A DNA stretch of 64,000 nucleotides from Climacium dendroides (taxonomy: Eukaryota; Streptophyta; Bryopsida; Hypnales; Climaciaceae), in NCBI GenBank assembly GCA_950106755.1, contig OX467084.1, positions 35,405,213 to 35,469,212 on the forward strand, in the 5' to 3' direction. This document shows, one piece after another, positions 47,286 to 60,000 of this stretch. The first letter of the stretch is position 1. Each line of letters starts with the position of its first letter. A model generated the notes under the pieces. The model searched no databases, was not told where the DNA came from, and saw nothing but the letters and a program-made list of their open reading frames with translations. The position numbers were made by a program, and so were the translations under genes.

Positions 47286-48063
47286 TATGCCAAACATAGA
47301 TGTTAACCCATTTATCCATCCAAATGTGCATACATTCATCCAAAATGAATTGATACTTTCCAAAAATTTTGTGCAACAATTTTCCCATTTCATCCAATCC
47401 CCCAAAAGAAAAAATCCCTAGCTATTTCATCCCAATTTTTTATTTTTATTTTTTGATTACCATAATTACCATAATTTACCATAAAGAAAACCAACAAGAA
47501 AAAGTATAAGGAAGGGAAAGGGCCGGGTCCGGGGGGATTGCTGATGAGGAGAGAGAAGCGAAGGAGAGACTTGTGCAGGCGTCGTCGTCGTGGCGAGCAC
47601 ACATAGAAGAAGCCCCCGCGAGCGCGAACGCCAGCAACCTGAGTTTGGTTTTTCTGGACACAGAAGGAGAGAGGGAGAGAGAGAGAGAGAGAGCGCCTCC
47701 TGTAGGGGAGACAGACTGGAGAGCCGTCCGGGCGTGGTTTTGGAAGAAGAAGTGGAAGCCAGAGCAGCAGCAGTCATTTGCTCCGCCCTATTTGTGTTCT
47801 TTTCTGTGCTGTTCTTCATCTCTCTTTTGGCGATTATTAACCTCTTTCTTTTCTTGCACTCCACGGGGATAGCCATTCACGCCGTGGACGGCCCTAACTT
47901 AGCCGGACTCACGGAGTTTTTGTACCAAACAAGCCAGCAAACCCTGGGGTGAGAGGAGAGGAGAAGCGATTTGAGATCATTGACATGCGTGGTAGATAGG
48001 GGAGACGAGGGGGGGGGGGGAGCGGTTTGAGCGGTGGTAAGAGGAAGCCACCAGTTGGCCGAC
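47286..48063 (+). promoter_or_regulatory. Promoter and 5' leader region of the HECT ligase gene
   Basis: Composition rises sharply in G+C from about 47.5 kb. The leader contains a GA/GAGG microsatellite (47666-47693) and a run of G at about 48010. GA-rich leaders are common in housekeeping plant genes. The transcription start was not located. The long minus ORFs in this region (47.4-48.6 kb) are Pro/Ser/His low-complexity reflections. Confidence 0.5.
47666..47693 (+). repeat. GA microsatellite in the 5' leader
   Basis: Nearly uninterrupted GA/GAGG dinucleotides directly upstream of the gene. Confidence 0.85.
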
Positions 48064-51000
48064 ATGAAGGCGAAGAAGAAGCGCGGGGTGGAGGCGGTAA
48101 GTTGGTTGGGGCGGCCGTAGTTGTTGAGGACGGTGGGGTTAAAAGGGGGATGGTGTGGTGTGGTTAGGGGGGGATGGGGATGGTGAGGGGCGGGATGAGA
48201 GCGGATGTGTCTGGATGTGCGATTGGGGCCGGGTTGGGAAACAATTGGCCCCGCGGGCGGGGGTTTCCAGATGGCTAGGGTTTTGCGATGCTGTGCTGGT
48301 TGATGGAGCTGCTGATCGGGAAAAGAAGCGGTGTAGATGTTGTTTGCGAGGCGCGATTGGAAAAGACGATTGGCCGATTGTGCTTTTGGTCTTTGGATGA
48401 ATTGGCTTGTGGTTGTGGTGTGGTGTGAGCTCTTGGGGGTGTAAATTGTGGTGTGGTGTGGTGTGGGAATGGCGCGCACGATGATGTCGCGGTGCTGCCA
48501 GACCGAGAGTGAAAATTTGGTAGGTTTTGGTTATTTTGTGGGGCATGGTTTGGGTTCGGTTTCGTGCTGTGGTGATAGAGGTTTGATTTAGTCGATTTAG
48601 TGAGGGTGCAGGGAGGGTGCATGGGTTGTTGTTTTTTATTGTGAGAGGAGCGTGTAGGATGTTTGAGAGAGGAGAGTGTGTGCGTGTGTGTTTTGGATCT
48701 GTTCGTGGTCTTTGAGGTTAGCTCTGGAGCTTGATTGTCTGAAGACGGAGCGTTCGGATTGATTTGATCAGGATTTCTGTGTGGTATCTTGGCGGTTCAA
48801 TGTGGCCGGTAGACACCGCTGTGTTAGGTTTGGAAATTGTGAGACGATGTTTGAGACAACGTGATGCATCTCGTTGGAAAGAGAGTGAGTACTCGCAGTT
48901 TGGAGTGTGCTCTGAAAGTTTGGCGTGATCCCGTGAGCTTACCCTGCAGTGTTGTAGCCTTGGAGGAGGTGTTGGATTGATTTAGTGTGTCAATACATAT
49001 CGTGGGAACTTAGTGCCAGTGTGTGAACCTGTATCTTGACAATTGGTACAACCTTTCCAACAACTAGCCGAAGCGCTCTTATCGTTTTTGTCACCGTTGA
49101 GGATGACTCAAGGGTAACTTAACCGATTAGTATGCAGCATTTTAATGGGGGGAGATCGGGTCTTTTCAGGGTTGCGTTTCTGTTTGTATCGTCGGTCATG
49201 GAATGGTCCTGCATGATTTGCGAGTGGTATTCGTTTTGTACGCTTGTAGCTTTCTTGCGTTGAGATGACTGTTGGCATAGCTCGTCGTTGACGTAAGTCC
49301 TAATTTTAGGGTTTTGCTATTCGGTATGATTTCGGGTTAGGAACCTCACGTAATGATCATCCAGGTCTGTTTCGGCCATAATTGGAATTAGGCCTACGAG
49401 GGTGACAAGTTTGTGAGTAGCAAGGGCTCTGCATGCCTGTTACAGAGCCAAGGTGGTTCCCAAGGTGCGTACTGTGAACTTAGCGGCTTGTGGATGCTGA
49501 CTTTGTGTTACTTTGTCGTGTTGTGGCAGCCACCTAGAGTGAAGGCATTCATCACCAGCGTAGTAAGTACGCCGCTAGATAACATCGACGTTCCTCTTAG
49601 CAGGTTCAGTTGGGAATATGAAAAGGTGTGGTTCATTCCCTCATTTACTCACGCGTGAGGATGCTTCCTTGTGTATATCCTTGCTCTGTTTTCGTCCTAC
49701 TTACGTTTGGTACTCGTACTGTACAGGGAGAATTTTATCATTGGGTGGACTTGTTCAATCACTTCGAGGTTTTCTTCGAGCAACATGTAAAGTCAAGGAA
49801 AGACTTGCAATTGGAGGGTGATTTTTTGGAAGGAGATGGTCCATTTCCGAAAGAAGCTGTATTGCAAGTTCTCAGGGTTACACGCATTATATTAGAAAAT
49901 TGCGTGAATAAGTACCTATACAGCAGCAACGAGGTACTAACTCAGTGTCTTGCAGCGATTCTGTTGTCTTTACAATATTAAGAGGTTTCAGTCTTCTGTA
50001 TTTGTGTGTGCGTGATGCCAGAGTTTTATTGGTCCTTGATGTTTAGAGACTCTTTTCTGCCATTTCATATCCCCTTTCTCGAGAAGTTGTCAGTTAGGCA
50101 GGTATTCTTAAAGTGAAGTAGACTGCTTGTTTGTGGTATTGCATGCTTAATTGTGACAAGAGTATCCTAATAATTGTAGGACTAATCGTATGAGGGGATT
50201 TGGGGCTGGTGGCAGCATGTATCATTGATGTTTGCTTCGACAGACCCGGACATAGTTATCGCAGCTTTGCAAACTTTAGCAGCGTTCGTGAAAAAACCTG
50301 TGCAGTCAAATCGAGCTATGAGATGGCATGGAGACACAACTCTCAATGCTCGCCTGTTCTCTTTGTCACAGGGTTGGGGTGGCAAGGAAGAAGGACTAGG
50401 TTTATTGGCGTGTGCTCAGGATAATGGTTGTGATGCTAATGCGTGTAAACTAGGGGCTACCCTTCATTTTGAGTTTTATGCAGAAAGCGATTCTTCTTCC
50501 CTTCATGGGGAGACCAACACCTCTGGGCTCAGGGTGATACACATTCCTGACGTTCATCTTCGGCAGGAGGGGGATCTACAGTTACTTAAACAGTTAGTTG
50601 ACCAACATCAAGTACCTTCCAACCTAAGATTCTCTCTGCTTACTCGCATTCGTTTCGCTCGGGCGTTTGCTAACCTTGAAACGAGGAGGCAGCACATACG
50701 CATAAGGCTGCTTGCATTCACAGTTCTTCTTCAGTCAAATCCTGATCATGAAGACCTGACGGCCTTTTTCATAAATGAGCCAGAATTTGTGGATGAATTA
50801 GTGACGGTGTTGCGATATGAAGATACCGTTCAAGAGGAGATCAGGCTATTGGCGATTCTTGCGCTAGCGGCCCAATCACAGGACAGGCCTAGACAATCAA
50901 ATGTGTTGAATGTTATTAGTGCTGGTGGTCACCGTGGCATTCTACCGAGTCTTATGCAGAAAGCTATTGGGTCGATCACCGAAGGATCATCAGGATGCTC

Positions 51001-54000
51001 CGTGGCATTTGTGGAAGGACTTCTTTCTTTAGTGACTGTTTTGGTCTCTTCATCATCTGGATGCGCTGCCCTGAGAGAGGCTGGATTGATTCCCACACTT
51101 CTCCCTCTCCTGAAGGATATGGATCCGCAACATACACATTTGGTTAGTGCAGCTGTACATATATTGGAGGCTTTTATGGATTACAGCAACCCAGCTGGCA
51201 CTCTGTTCCGTGATTTGGGTGGGCTAGGTGATACTGTTACGAGGTTGAAAGTGGAAGTCACTCGTGTTGCTGAGGGAGTCAAGTTTGAAAGAGAAGAATC
51301 GAAGCCGAGTTCTAAGGGCAAGGCTGCAATGGTTTATACACCTCCGCTATATCAATTGGGCTATGAGGATGTGGATTCTCAATCTTCGCAAGTGACCGGG
51401 CAGGCAGAGACTCTTATACCTTATCATCAAAGATTATTGCTGAAGGCTTTATTGCGTGCTATTGCCCTCGGCACATACGCTCCTGGAAACTCTACGAGGC
51501 TCCATATTTCAGAAGAGAGCGATTTGCCATACTGCCTTTGTACCATTTTTAGGTGAGGGGCTTTTTTTTGCGGCAAGCTACGCGCTTTTAATGTCTGCGT
51601 CTTTTATTAGTTATCCTACGCTTCTTGTATGTTACCTCTTTCTATTGTTACGTATTTTAAATCATGGGTTCTCATGGTTAATTGGTTTCAGGCATGCTAA
51701 GGAATTTGGGGGAGGTGTTTTCTCGCTGGCAGCATCAGTTATGAGTGATCTTATCCATAAAGATCCAACTTGTTTTGCTACATTAGATGCTGCTGGGTTA
51801 CCATCAGCCTTCCTAGATACTATAACGGCCGGCGTGCTGCCATCTTCTGAGGCAGTTGGATGCATACCAAACAGCTTGGATGCCCTGTGCTTGAATATCT
51901 CAGGTTTACAGGCAGTTCGAGATCGGAATGCTCTTGGTTGTTTCGTCAAGATTTTTACATCAAAAGTATACGTTCGAGCTCTTGCAAATGACACGCCTGG
52001 ATCTCTCGCTTCAGGCCTCGATGAGTTGCTTCGACATGCACCTTCGCTGAGAGGTCCGGGTATAGACATGTGCATCGAAATTTTGAAGACCATTGCAGCT
52101 ATTGGTGGTGCGCCAGTTGAACCAGCAGTGCCTGTAGATACCCCCGATTCCAGTAGTGTGGATGCACCTGTGCCGATGGATACAGATGTTGAGGAGAGGT
52201 CCAGTACAACACCAGACAATCTACCCAGAGCATCAGCGTCTCTTCAGCAGCCACAAGATCCTGGAGCTGACAGTAACTTGGAAACTTTCTTACCTGATTG
52301 TATAAACAATGCAGTACGACTACTGGAAACAGTACTTCAAAATGCAGATACTAGTCGTGTTTTTATAGAAAAGAAGGGAATCGAGGCTCTACTACAGCTT
52401 TACACTCTTCCGCATCTACCTGTTTCCTTTGGAGGCTCTTCCACGGCACATAATATGTCTGTTACTTTTCGTGCATTCTCCCCTCAACATTCGACCGTAC
52501 TGACTAAATCAGTTTGTGGTGCCCTCAATGAGCATTTGCAGGTAATCTCTACAAAGATTTTTTTTTTTTTTTTTCCAAATCTGCCTTTATTTACATGCGT
52601 TTTATCTCGTTTCAGATCTAGAGAAGTATGGACAGGTCGTTTTGAAATCTCTTTATTTATCTCAATATGGATTCGAGAGTGATGGACTGTGTTAACCCAG
52701 AACATTATGATGCAGGCAACTCTAGATCAGCTAAAGCTTTTATCAGGGACAAAACTTTCTGATTTGGACACTGGAGAAAGGAACAAGGTTGTTCGTTCTC
52801 TCTCGGCTGCAGAATGTTATTTGTCTCTGTCGTCAGTCTTAGTGCGAAGCTCGAACGCCATGATGACCGAGTTGAGCTCAGGAACTCCTGAAGCCCTCAG
52901 TAACGTTGGCATAGTTCATAGGGAGGTCCTATGGCAAATAGCGCAGATTGATGATGCAAAGGTTGAGTCAAAGAAGGAAGCCGAAGGCAGTAGCAGTACT
53001 CCTGCAAGTGTAGGTGTGGGAACAGCGACGAGAGAAGGGGAGGATGTAGCGGAGCCTTATCCAGTGGTTAGGTATGTGAATCCTGTACATATTCGGAATG
53101 GACCGTCTTCTCATTGGGGCGTGGAGCCCGAGTTCTTACCTGTGCTTCATGCAAGTGATGGGCCCCATCGAAGAAGCCGAAGAGATCATGCGGCTAATAC
53201 CGAAGCTCTGACTCAGATTGCTCGCTTGGGTCGATTGGCTCGCCAAGCAGATGCTACCCAGGTTGATACAGAGGGCGTTGCAGGCCTTTCGGAGTCCCCT
53301 CCTGCCACGGAGGTAGCCAAACGAAAATCTCCTGAGTCGATGAATTATGACATGATGACTAGGCTAACGGCAGCGGCTAGGGGACTATACGTGGCGTTGG
53401 GGAAGGCCATGTTGATGCCATCGCGTAGGAGGGATGATACTGTTCCGTTGACTATCGCTGCTAAAACGGTTGCTGGGAGTCTAGCAAAACTTCTTCGCGA
53501 CAATCTCAGCTTCAGTGGGCGCAGGGAGGCTTCACAAGGAGAGCTCTCTGTCTCTGTCAAATGCCGATACTTGGGGAAGGTAGTGGAAGATATATTAGCT
53601 GTAGTCTTCGATAGTAGACGAAGAACTTGTAACACTGTCTTATTGAATAACCTCTATGGTCATGGAGCAATCAAGGAGCTATTGAAAACATTCGCTGCAA
53701 CTAGCCAACTGCTATGGACTTTGCCGCAAAGTTCTGGAGGTTCCCCAATGGAAACTGAGAATGGGAAATCGAAGGCTGAAAAATCTGAAGAGAAAGCAGT
53801 GGCCAATTCCTGGCTTTTAGACACTTTGCGTAACTATGCCCGCTTGATGGAGCACCTTGTTACTTCCTCGCTGTTGCTGACCCCCGCCCCAATGGCACAG
53901 ATATTGATACAACCTGTGGCTGGTGTATCAGACACCTTGGCCAAGGATCCTGAGGCCTTTGTCCGGAGCCTGCAGGCTCAAGTTCTGGAAGTTATTTTAC

Positions 54001-57000
54001 CTGTGTGGAATCATCCCCAATTTGCACAGTGTAGTGCAACTTTCATCACATCAATAGCTTCTATTATTACGAATGTCTACACAGGGGTTGGGGATGCGAA
54101 GACAAGTCGTGCAGGAGGAGCTGCTGGTGCAGGTGCTCGCATGGCAGGGCCCCCTCCTGATGAATCTTCTATCTCAATGATTGTCGAAATGGGTTTCTCA
54201 CGCTCCAGAGCGGAAGAAGCACTTCGTCGTGTTGGTGACAACAATGCAGAAATGGCAGTGGAGTGGCTATTCAGCCATCCCGAGGAGGCAGCTCAGGTAT
54301 GGGCTGATTTCAATCTGTTGACCTCCGAACCTTGGGTTGGATAACCTCCTGTGGCTGCTTTTTCTTCTTCATTTTCATTCTGCGTAACTTTTATCCGTTC
54401 ATTATTTTCTTCAGACTGTATGTGATCGTTGATTCCTTGTTTGGATACATATCTGCAGGAGGACGATGAGTTGGCTCGAGCATTAGCACTGTCATTGGGC
54501 AGTGACGGTCCATCCAAAGAAGAATCAGCACCAGATAACCAGGATAAGGAATCTGCTGTCGATCACGAAGTCAGTCAAGTTCCTCCAGTTGAGGATATGC
54601 TCTTGACATGCATGAATCTTCTCCAGAACACAGAAGCTGTTGCCTTCCCTCTTACAGATTTGCTGGTGACTATGTGCAATCGTAACAAGGGTCAGGACCG
54701 CACTCAAGTCATATCTTATTTGATTCGACAGCTGAAAAGTTGCAAAGTAGACGGATCAATGACCGACACATGTCCGCTATCAACCATTTCACACACCCTT
54801 GCTTTAGTTTTGAGTGAAGACAGCACGGCCCGGGAGATTGCAGCAGAGAATGGAGCAGTGAGCATTGCATTAGACGTTCTTGAACAATTCAGACCAGTGA
54901 AAACTTCTCTGAAGAACGAGATCCCCAAGTGGCTTACCGCTCTTTTGCTAGTTCTGGACCACATGTTGGTCTGCAAGCTGAAGATTACTTCTGATCAACC
55001 TAGTGGGTCAGCGACTGCTGCTACCGCCAGCAACAGCATGGGCGTTAGTTCTGGTACACCTGCAGTAGTGGAACAACTCTCTGAAGCTTTGAATATGCAG
55101 AAGGAAACTACTGCGAGCCCGTTCGCTTCAGTACTTGGGAAACCATCTGGGTATATGTCAGAGGACGAGCAGAGAAGGGCTATGTCCGTGGCTGCCGGTT
55201 TTCTTCAGATGCAATTGCCATCTGCAACAGTTCAGGCTGTGCTGCAGCTATGTGCCCGGCTGACAAAGTCGTACCCTATTGCCTCTGCTTTCTTCGATTC
55301 AGGTAAGTAATTCTTAGACAGTTCAATTGAGCATCTAGAAATTTGCACTTCCATGTTATAGCTTGTCTATGTTTGACGAGCCATCAGTTTCTTGTGCGGT
55401 TTTGGCATTATTTAGGGATATTTTCTTGACAATCTTTGCGCACAAGGATATGATCGCAAAATTATTGTGTATTTCAGGTGGTTTGGCTGCCCTTCTGAGA
55501 CTTCCACGGAGCTGCTTATTTCCTGGATTCGATACGGTAGCTGCTGCTATCATCCGTCACCTCCTTGAGGATCCACAAACATTACAACAAGCAATGGAAA
55601 CAGAAATTCGACATACCCTTATTACCACTCTGTCACGACACAATGGTCGGGTTTCTCCACGGATGTTCTTAACTGCAATGGCCCCTGTCGTGTCTCGTGA
55701 TCCTGCCATATTCATGCAAGCTGCTTCTGTTGTTTGCCAACTAGAGACAGTTGGCGGTCGCCCCACAATTGTCCTGGCCAAGGAGAAGGAGAAAGACAAA
55801 GACAAAGATAAGGAGAAAGAAAAGGAGAAGGAGAAAGGACAGGAAAAAATTCCTGAGAAGTCGAGATATGATCTAGATATGAGCACAAAAGTTCACGAAT
55901 CTGGGAAGATTGCTAGAGGCCACCATCACAAGAAGGTCGTGCCCCACAGCTTCTCATTGGTTATTGACCAGTTGTTAGACGTTATTCTTCACTATCCTTC
56001 TGCTACTGCCGACCCTGTACATGATAAGGAGGAAGATTTGTCAGTGAAGGATAATAGCACTGCCATGGATGTTGATGACACAGAAGTGAAGGATAAAGGA
56101 AAGGGTAAGGTTGAGGACCTTGGAAGATCAAAATCAGAAGGCGATTCAGATATGTCAGAAAGTTCCGCAGCTTTAGCCAAAGTAACATTCATCCTTAGGC
56201 TTATCACTGATATCATTCTAATGTACTCCTCGGCTGTGAGTGTGGTCCTTCGAAGGGATTTAGAGAGCAGTCAAGGAAGAGGCCCATCACAGGGTGGTGT
56301 AGAGGTTGTTGGTCACGGAGGTCTTCTCTACCACATTCTTCACAGGCTGCTTCCTTATCCTGGTGAGAAGGTCAACGATAAGGTGAATGAGGAAGAATGG
56401 AGGGAAAAGTTATCAGACAAGGCTGCCTATTTTGTGATGGCAGTTTGTGTGAGATCAGGAGAAGGCAGGAGAAGGGTTGTGGTGGAGATTGCACGTGCTC
56501 TTACATCTGCCTCGCCGACGTCATCAGGACTTGATTCTGAGGGTTCAAAAGGTTTACAGTCCCCAAGCAGGAAAGTGCGGGCATTTGTGGATCTTGTGAA
56601 TTCTGTCCTTTCTTCTCATTCCCCTACTGGAGGTGCCCAGGCTCCTGGATTTTCACAGGACATGGCAAAGTCCATGATGGATGCGGGCATGGTCCAAGCA
56701 CTTACTCGTACTCTTCAGGTAGTTCTCTTCATCCAACTCCCATGGTACTACATTCTCTGCAATTTGTATAATCATACCTCTTGGTGACTTCTATATCTTA
56801 TGTTACAATTTTTACACTTAAGTTTGTGTTTTTCTATATTGTAGACAGTACTGAACAAACGCTCATGCTGTCTAATTACCAGACCCAGGTCTCGCAGGAG
56901 ACTTTCTATCGAAAATTTGCCTCGTAAGTTAACTCTGCGACTTACCTCCCAAGTTAACTGTTTAATCGCTTTGGGATGCAGGTAATCGATTTGGATCATC

Positions 57001-60000
57001 CCGATGCGCCCAAGCTGGTGAACTCTATATTGAAAGCTCTTGAAGCTCTTACAAGGGCAGCCAGCATGACAGAACGTGCTTATGGATCTGATGGGGCTGC
57101 TCCCAAAAAAGTTACTGAAGAGAGTACTGAACAGCCGACACTTGAAACTGTTCTTGCTGAGACTGAAACCAGAGCAGATGATAGTGCTCAGCCTCAGGCT
57201 AGGGACGAAACAATGCGGGACTCCGTGCCTCAGGATACGTCAGTTCCAGAAGTAGGACCTTCGCTTCCTGACAGTACAGAAATAGTGCGCGAGGAGCAGA
57301 TGGAGCATGACGACGGATTTGAGAGAGATCCTGCAGAAGAGGTACATGTTATGTTGGTTGTTGTGCAGTCAACGGATTTATCATGTGCAGAGTTCTGACG
57401 TAGTGTGTTTTATTCTAGGCGTGACTGTGATTATTAATCATGCATGTGCGTTGTCCTGTCTGTAAAGAGTCCCTAGTCACTTGATATTTCATGTTCATTG
57501 TCTGAGTACTATTGCAAGTGACTCTAGATATTTCAATATCGGCGTGCTGTGTGCTGCCCGCTGTTTATCAAAGAATTGTATTTGTGTAGGCTTGCCTTGA
57601 AGCAGAAGCCGAGGAAGAGTTCATGCGCGAGGCAGCCGAGGATGCTGCCGAACTTGAAGATGCTGCTGTCATGCATTACAGGATGGAGCATGGACCAGAT
57701 GACGAGATTGTGGATGAAGAGGATGAGGATGAGGAAGACATGGACGGTGACGAGGGGGAAGATGATGGGGAAGAAGAGGAAGAAGACGAAGATGAAGATG
57801 ACATGAATGGTGATGAAGGTACTAATCATTTATGTTTATTTCATTGCGTTTCCCGTAGTTTTACCGCCAACTGTTAGCTCGGTTGCTACGGCGATGTGTA
57901 TTGTTGTGTATGTCTTAGATACTAGAGTATATTCTAGCTTGTACTGCCATGTTTCTTGAACTGGTCTAAAATATTGGAATGAAATTTCATTAGACTGGGT
58001 AACAGGCATCATGTGTGCCCTATTATGTGCGGTGGTTGACACATATGAAATATTCGATAATTTGTGTGTTGTATTTGTCTAATCTGCTTATTATCCTACT
58101 TTTTGAAGTTTGGTATGACAGACTTCTGCAGGCAGGTTGTTAATACCACTTGTAAATTTGGGTTCGTCCTGAATTTACAAAGATATGTTCATGGATGCAG
58201 GGGTACCGCACCTTTCACCACCTGACACTGATGTCGAGGATCACGAAGACAATGGTTTGGGTGATGAATATGAAGACATGGTTCAGGAGGAGGATGAAGA
58301 TGAGGATGATGATTGGCGCGAAGATCGGGTGATTGAAGTCCGGTGGCGTGATGGCCTAACAGGTCTTAGCCATGTTCAGGTAACTATCAGCAGGATTTCC
58401 TCGAGTCAAGGTAATTTGAATTTTGTGTCCAATATGTTGTATCTGACATTATGCGACATAACCGGTACTTTTCTTTTAGTTCTTATCTTTAACCATAGTT
58501 CAGGATGTAAAAGCTTCTAGTTGTCTCTTAGATTATTTAGAAGACTGCTTCTGACTTTCTGGCGCTGATTTCTCACGTGGTGTTTTGAGGTACTAAAGAA
58601 CAGATGAATGTAGTTAATTAAGCTTGAATGATTTAGTGGTAGAATTGCACCGATTTCTTCTATTAGTGAAGGCCCAAAATTGTCATTGAGAATTCACTAC
58701 GAAAATATTTTTTGGGTGAAAATTTGCACAATGCAGTACTATTTCTGTTTAGTGTGAATATAGTGTGAATTTGGTAAATAAGTGCACAAGCACGAATAGG
58801 ATAAATCAGTCGATTTAGAGAGTCGGTAATGCTGCATAATTGTGACCCTTGACCTTTTAGATGTAGTTGACGCTAAGCATTGTATATTTTATGCAGGTCT
58901 TGGGTCATACGGGTGCCAGTAATTTAGTTGATTTCCCAGGAGACCCTTTTCAGGGAATGAACATGGATGATGTTTTTGGATCTTTTCGAAGACCTGGAGG
59001 CAGCGACCGTCGGCGGACAGCAACCTACAGACCGTTCCCTGACCGACCGGGTGGTGAGCGTGGTGGTGTTTTCCATCACCCATTACTTACCAGACCGTCT
59101 GCAACCCCAGGGGGTGGCGTCACTACAGCAATTGCAAGCAACTCGCTGTGGAATAGCACCAGCAGTATCGTTCGAGACGCAGAGGCTATGCTTGGGGGCA
59201 TTGGTGGGGGAGCCTTGGATGTTACTCACTTTTACATGTATGACGCGCCTATGATCACTGAGCATACTGCAGAAGGTCTTTTTGGAGAGAGGGGGCTCGG
59301 AGGTGCACCACCCCTTTTAGACTTCACAATGGACCCAGTGTACCTGATGGGTAGGCGGGGCGGTAGGACTGAGAGTCGTTTGAGTAGTTGGACGGACGAT
59401 GGTCAACCACAAGCAGGCGCACAAGCTGCAGCCGTAGCACAAGCTATTGAAGAGCAATTTATTGAACAGCTTCGTCTGCTTGTTCCCAGTGCTGAACCAG
59501 TGGCAGTCCAATCTCCCGCTGTGGCTGCAGAATCTGCTGAAGCAAGAGTTCCTGTTGCTGCGCGTAATATCGTTGAAGGAGATGACCCACAATTCCCTAC
59601 CCCAATAGCTCAAAATACTATGGGTGAGCAGCCTGGTGAAGTAGCAGCCGACCCACCCAGTGAGGGAGGTGTTGGGAGTACAGGGCGTGATGTGACCGGC
59701 AGGCTGGACAGTGGAAGCGCAACAGTAAACCAAAGCTCTGCTGACGTTGATGTTCAAATGCAAGATGAAAGGAGTGAGCCTGTGGCTCGAGACACTGAGG
59801 CAAACAGCCAAGACAGTGGAGGAAGTGGGGCAACTGTTGGAGAGAGCCTCCGAAGTTTGGAGGTTGAGATAGGCAGCGCAGATGGTCATGATGAAGGAGA
59901 TCGTCATCCTGGGCCAGAAAGGTTGGTTGCAGGTGAGTTGCAGCCTTCGAGTGGAGCTGAGAGGGTAACTAGTAGTTCTAGAAGATCAGAACAGGGAGGT

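Noticed and set aside
46925..47405. Minus ORFs of 122-139 codons with repeated CFIHIW
   Set aside because: Direct translation of a minisatellite.
47390..48622. Minus ORFs rich in Pro, His, Ser and Thr opposite the ligase leader
   Set aside because: Low-complexity mirror of the G-rich leader and first intron; no domain.
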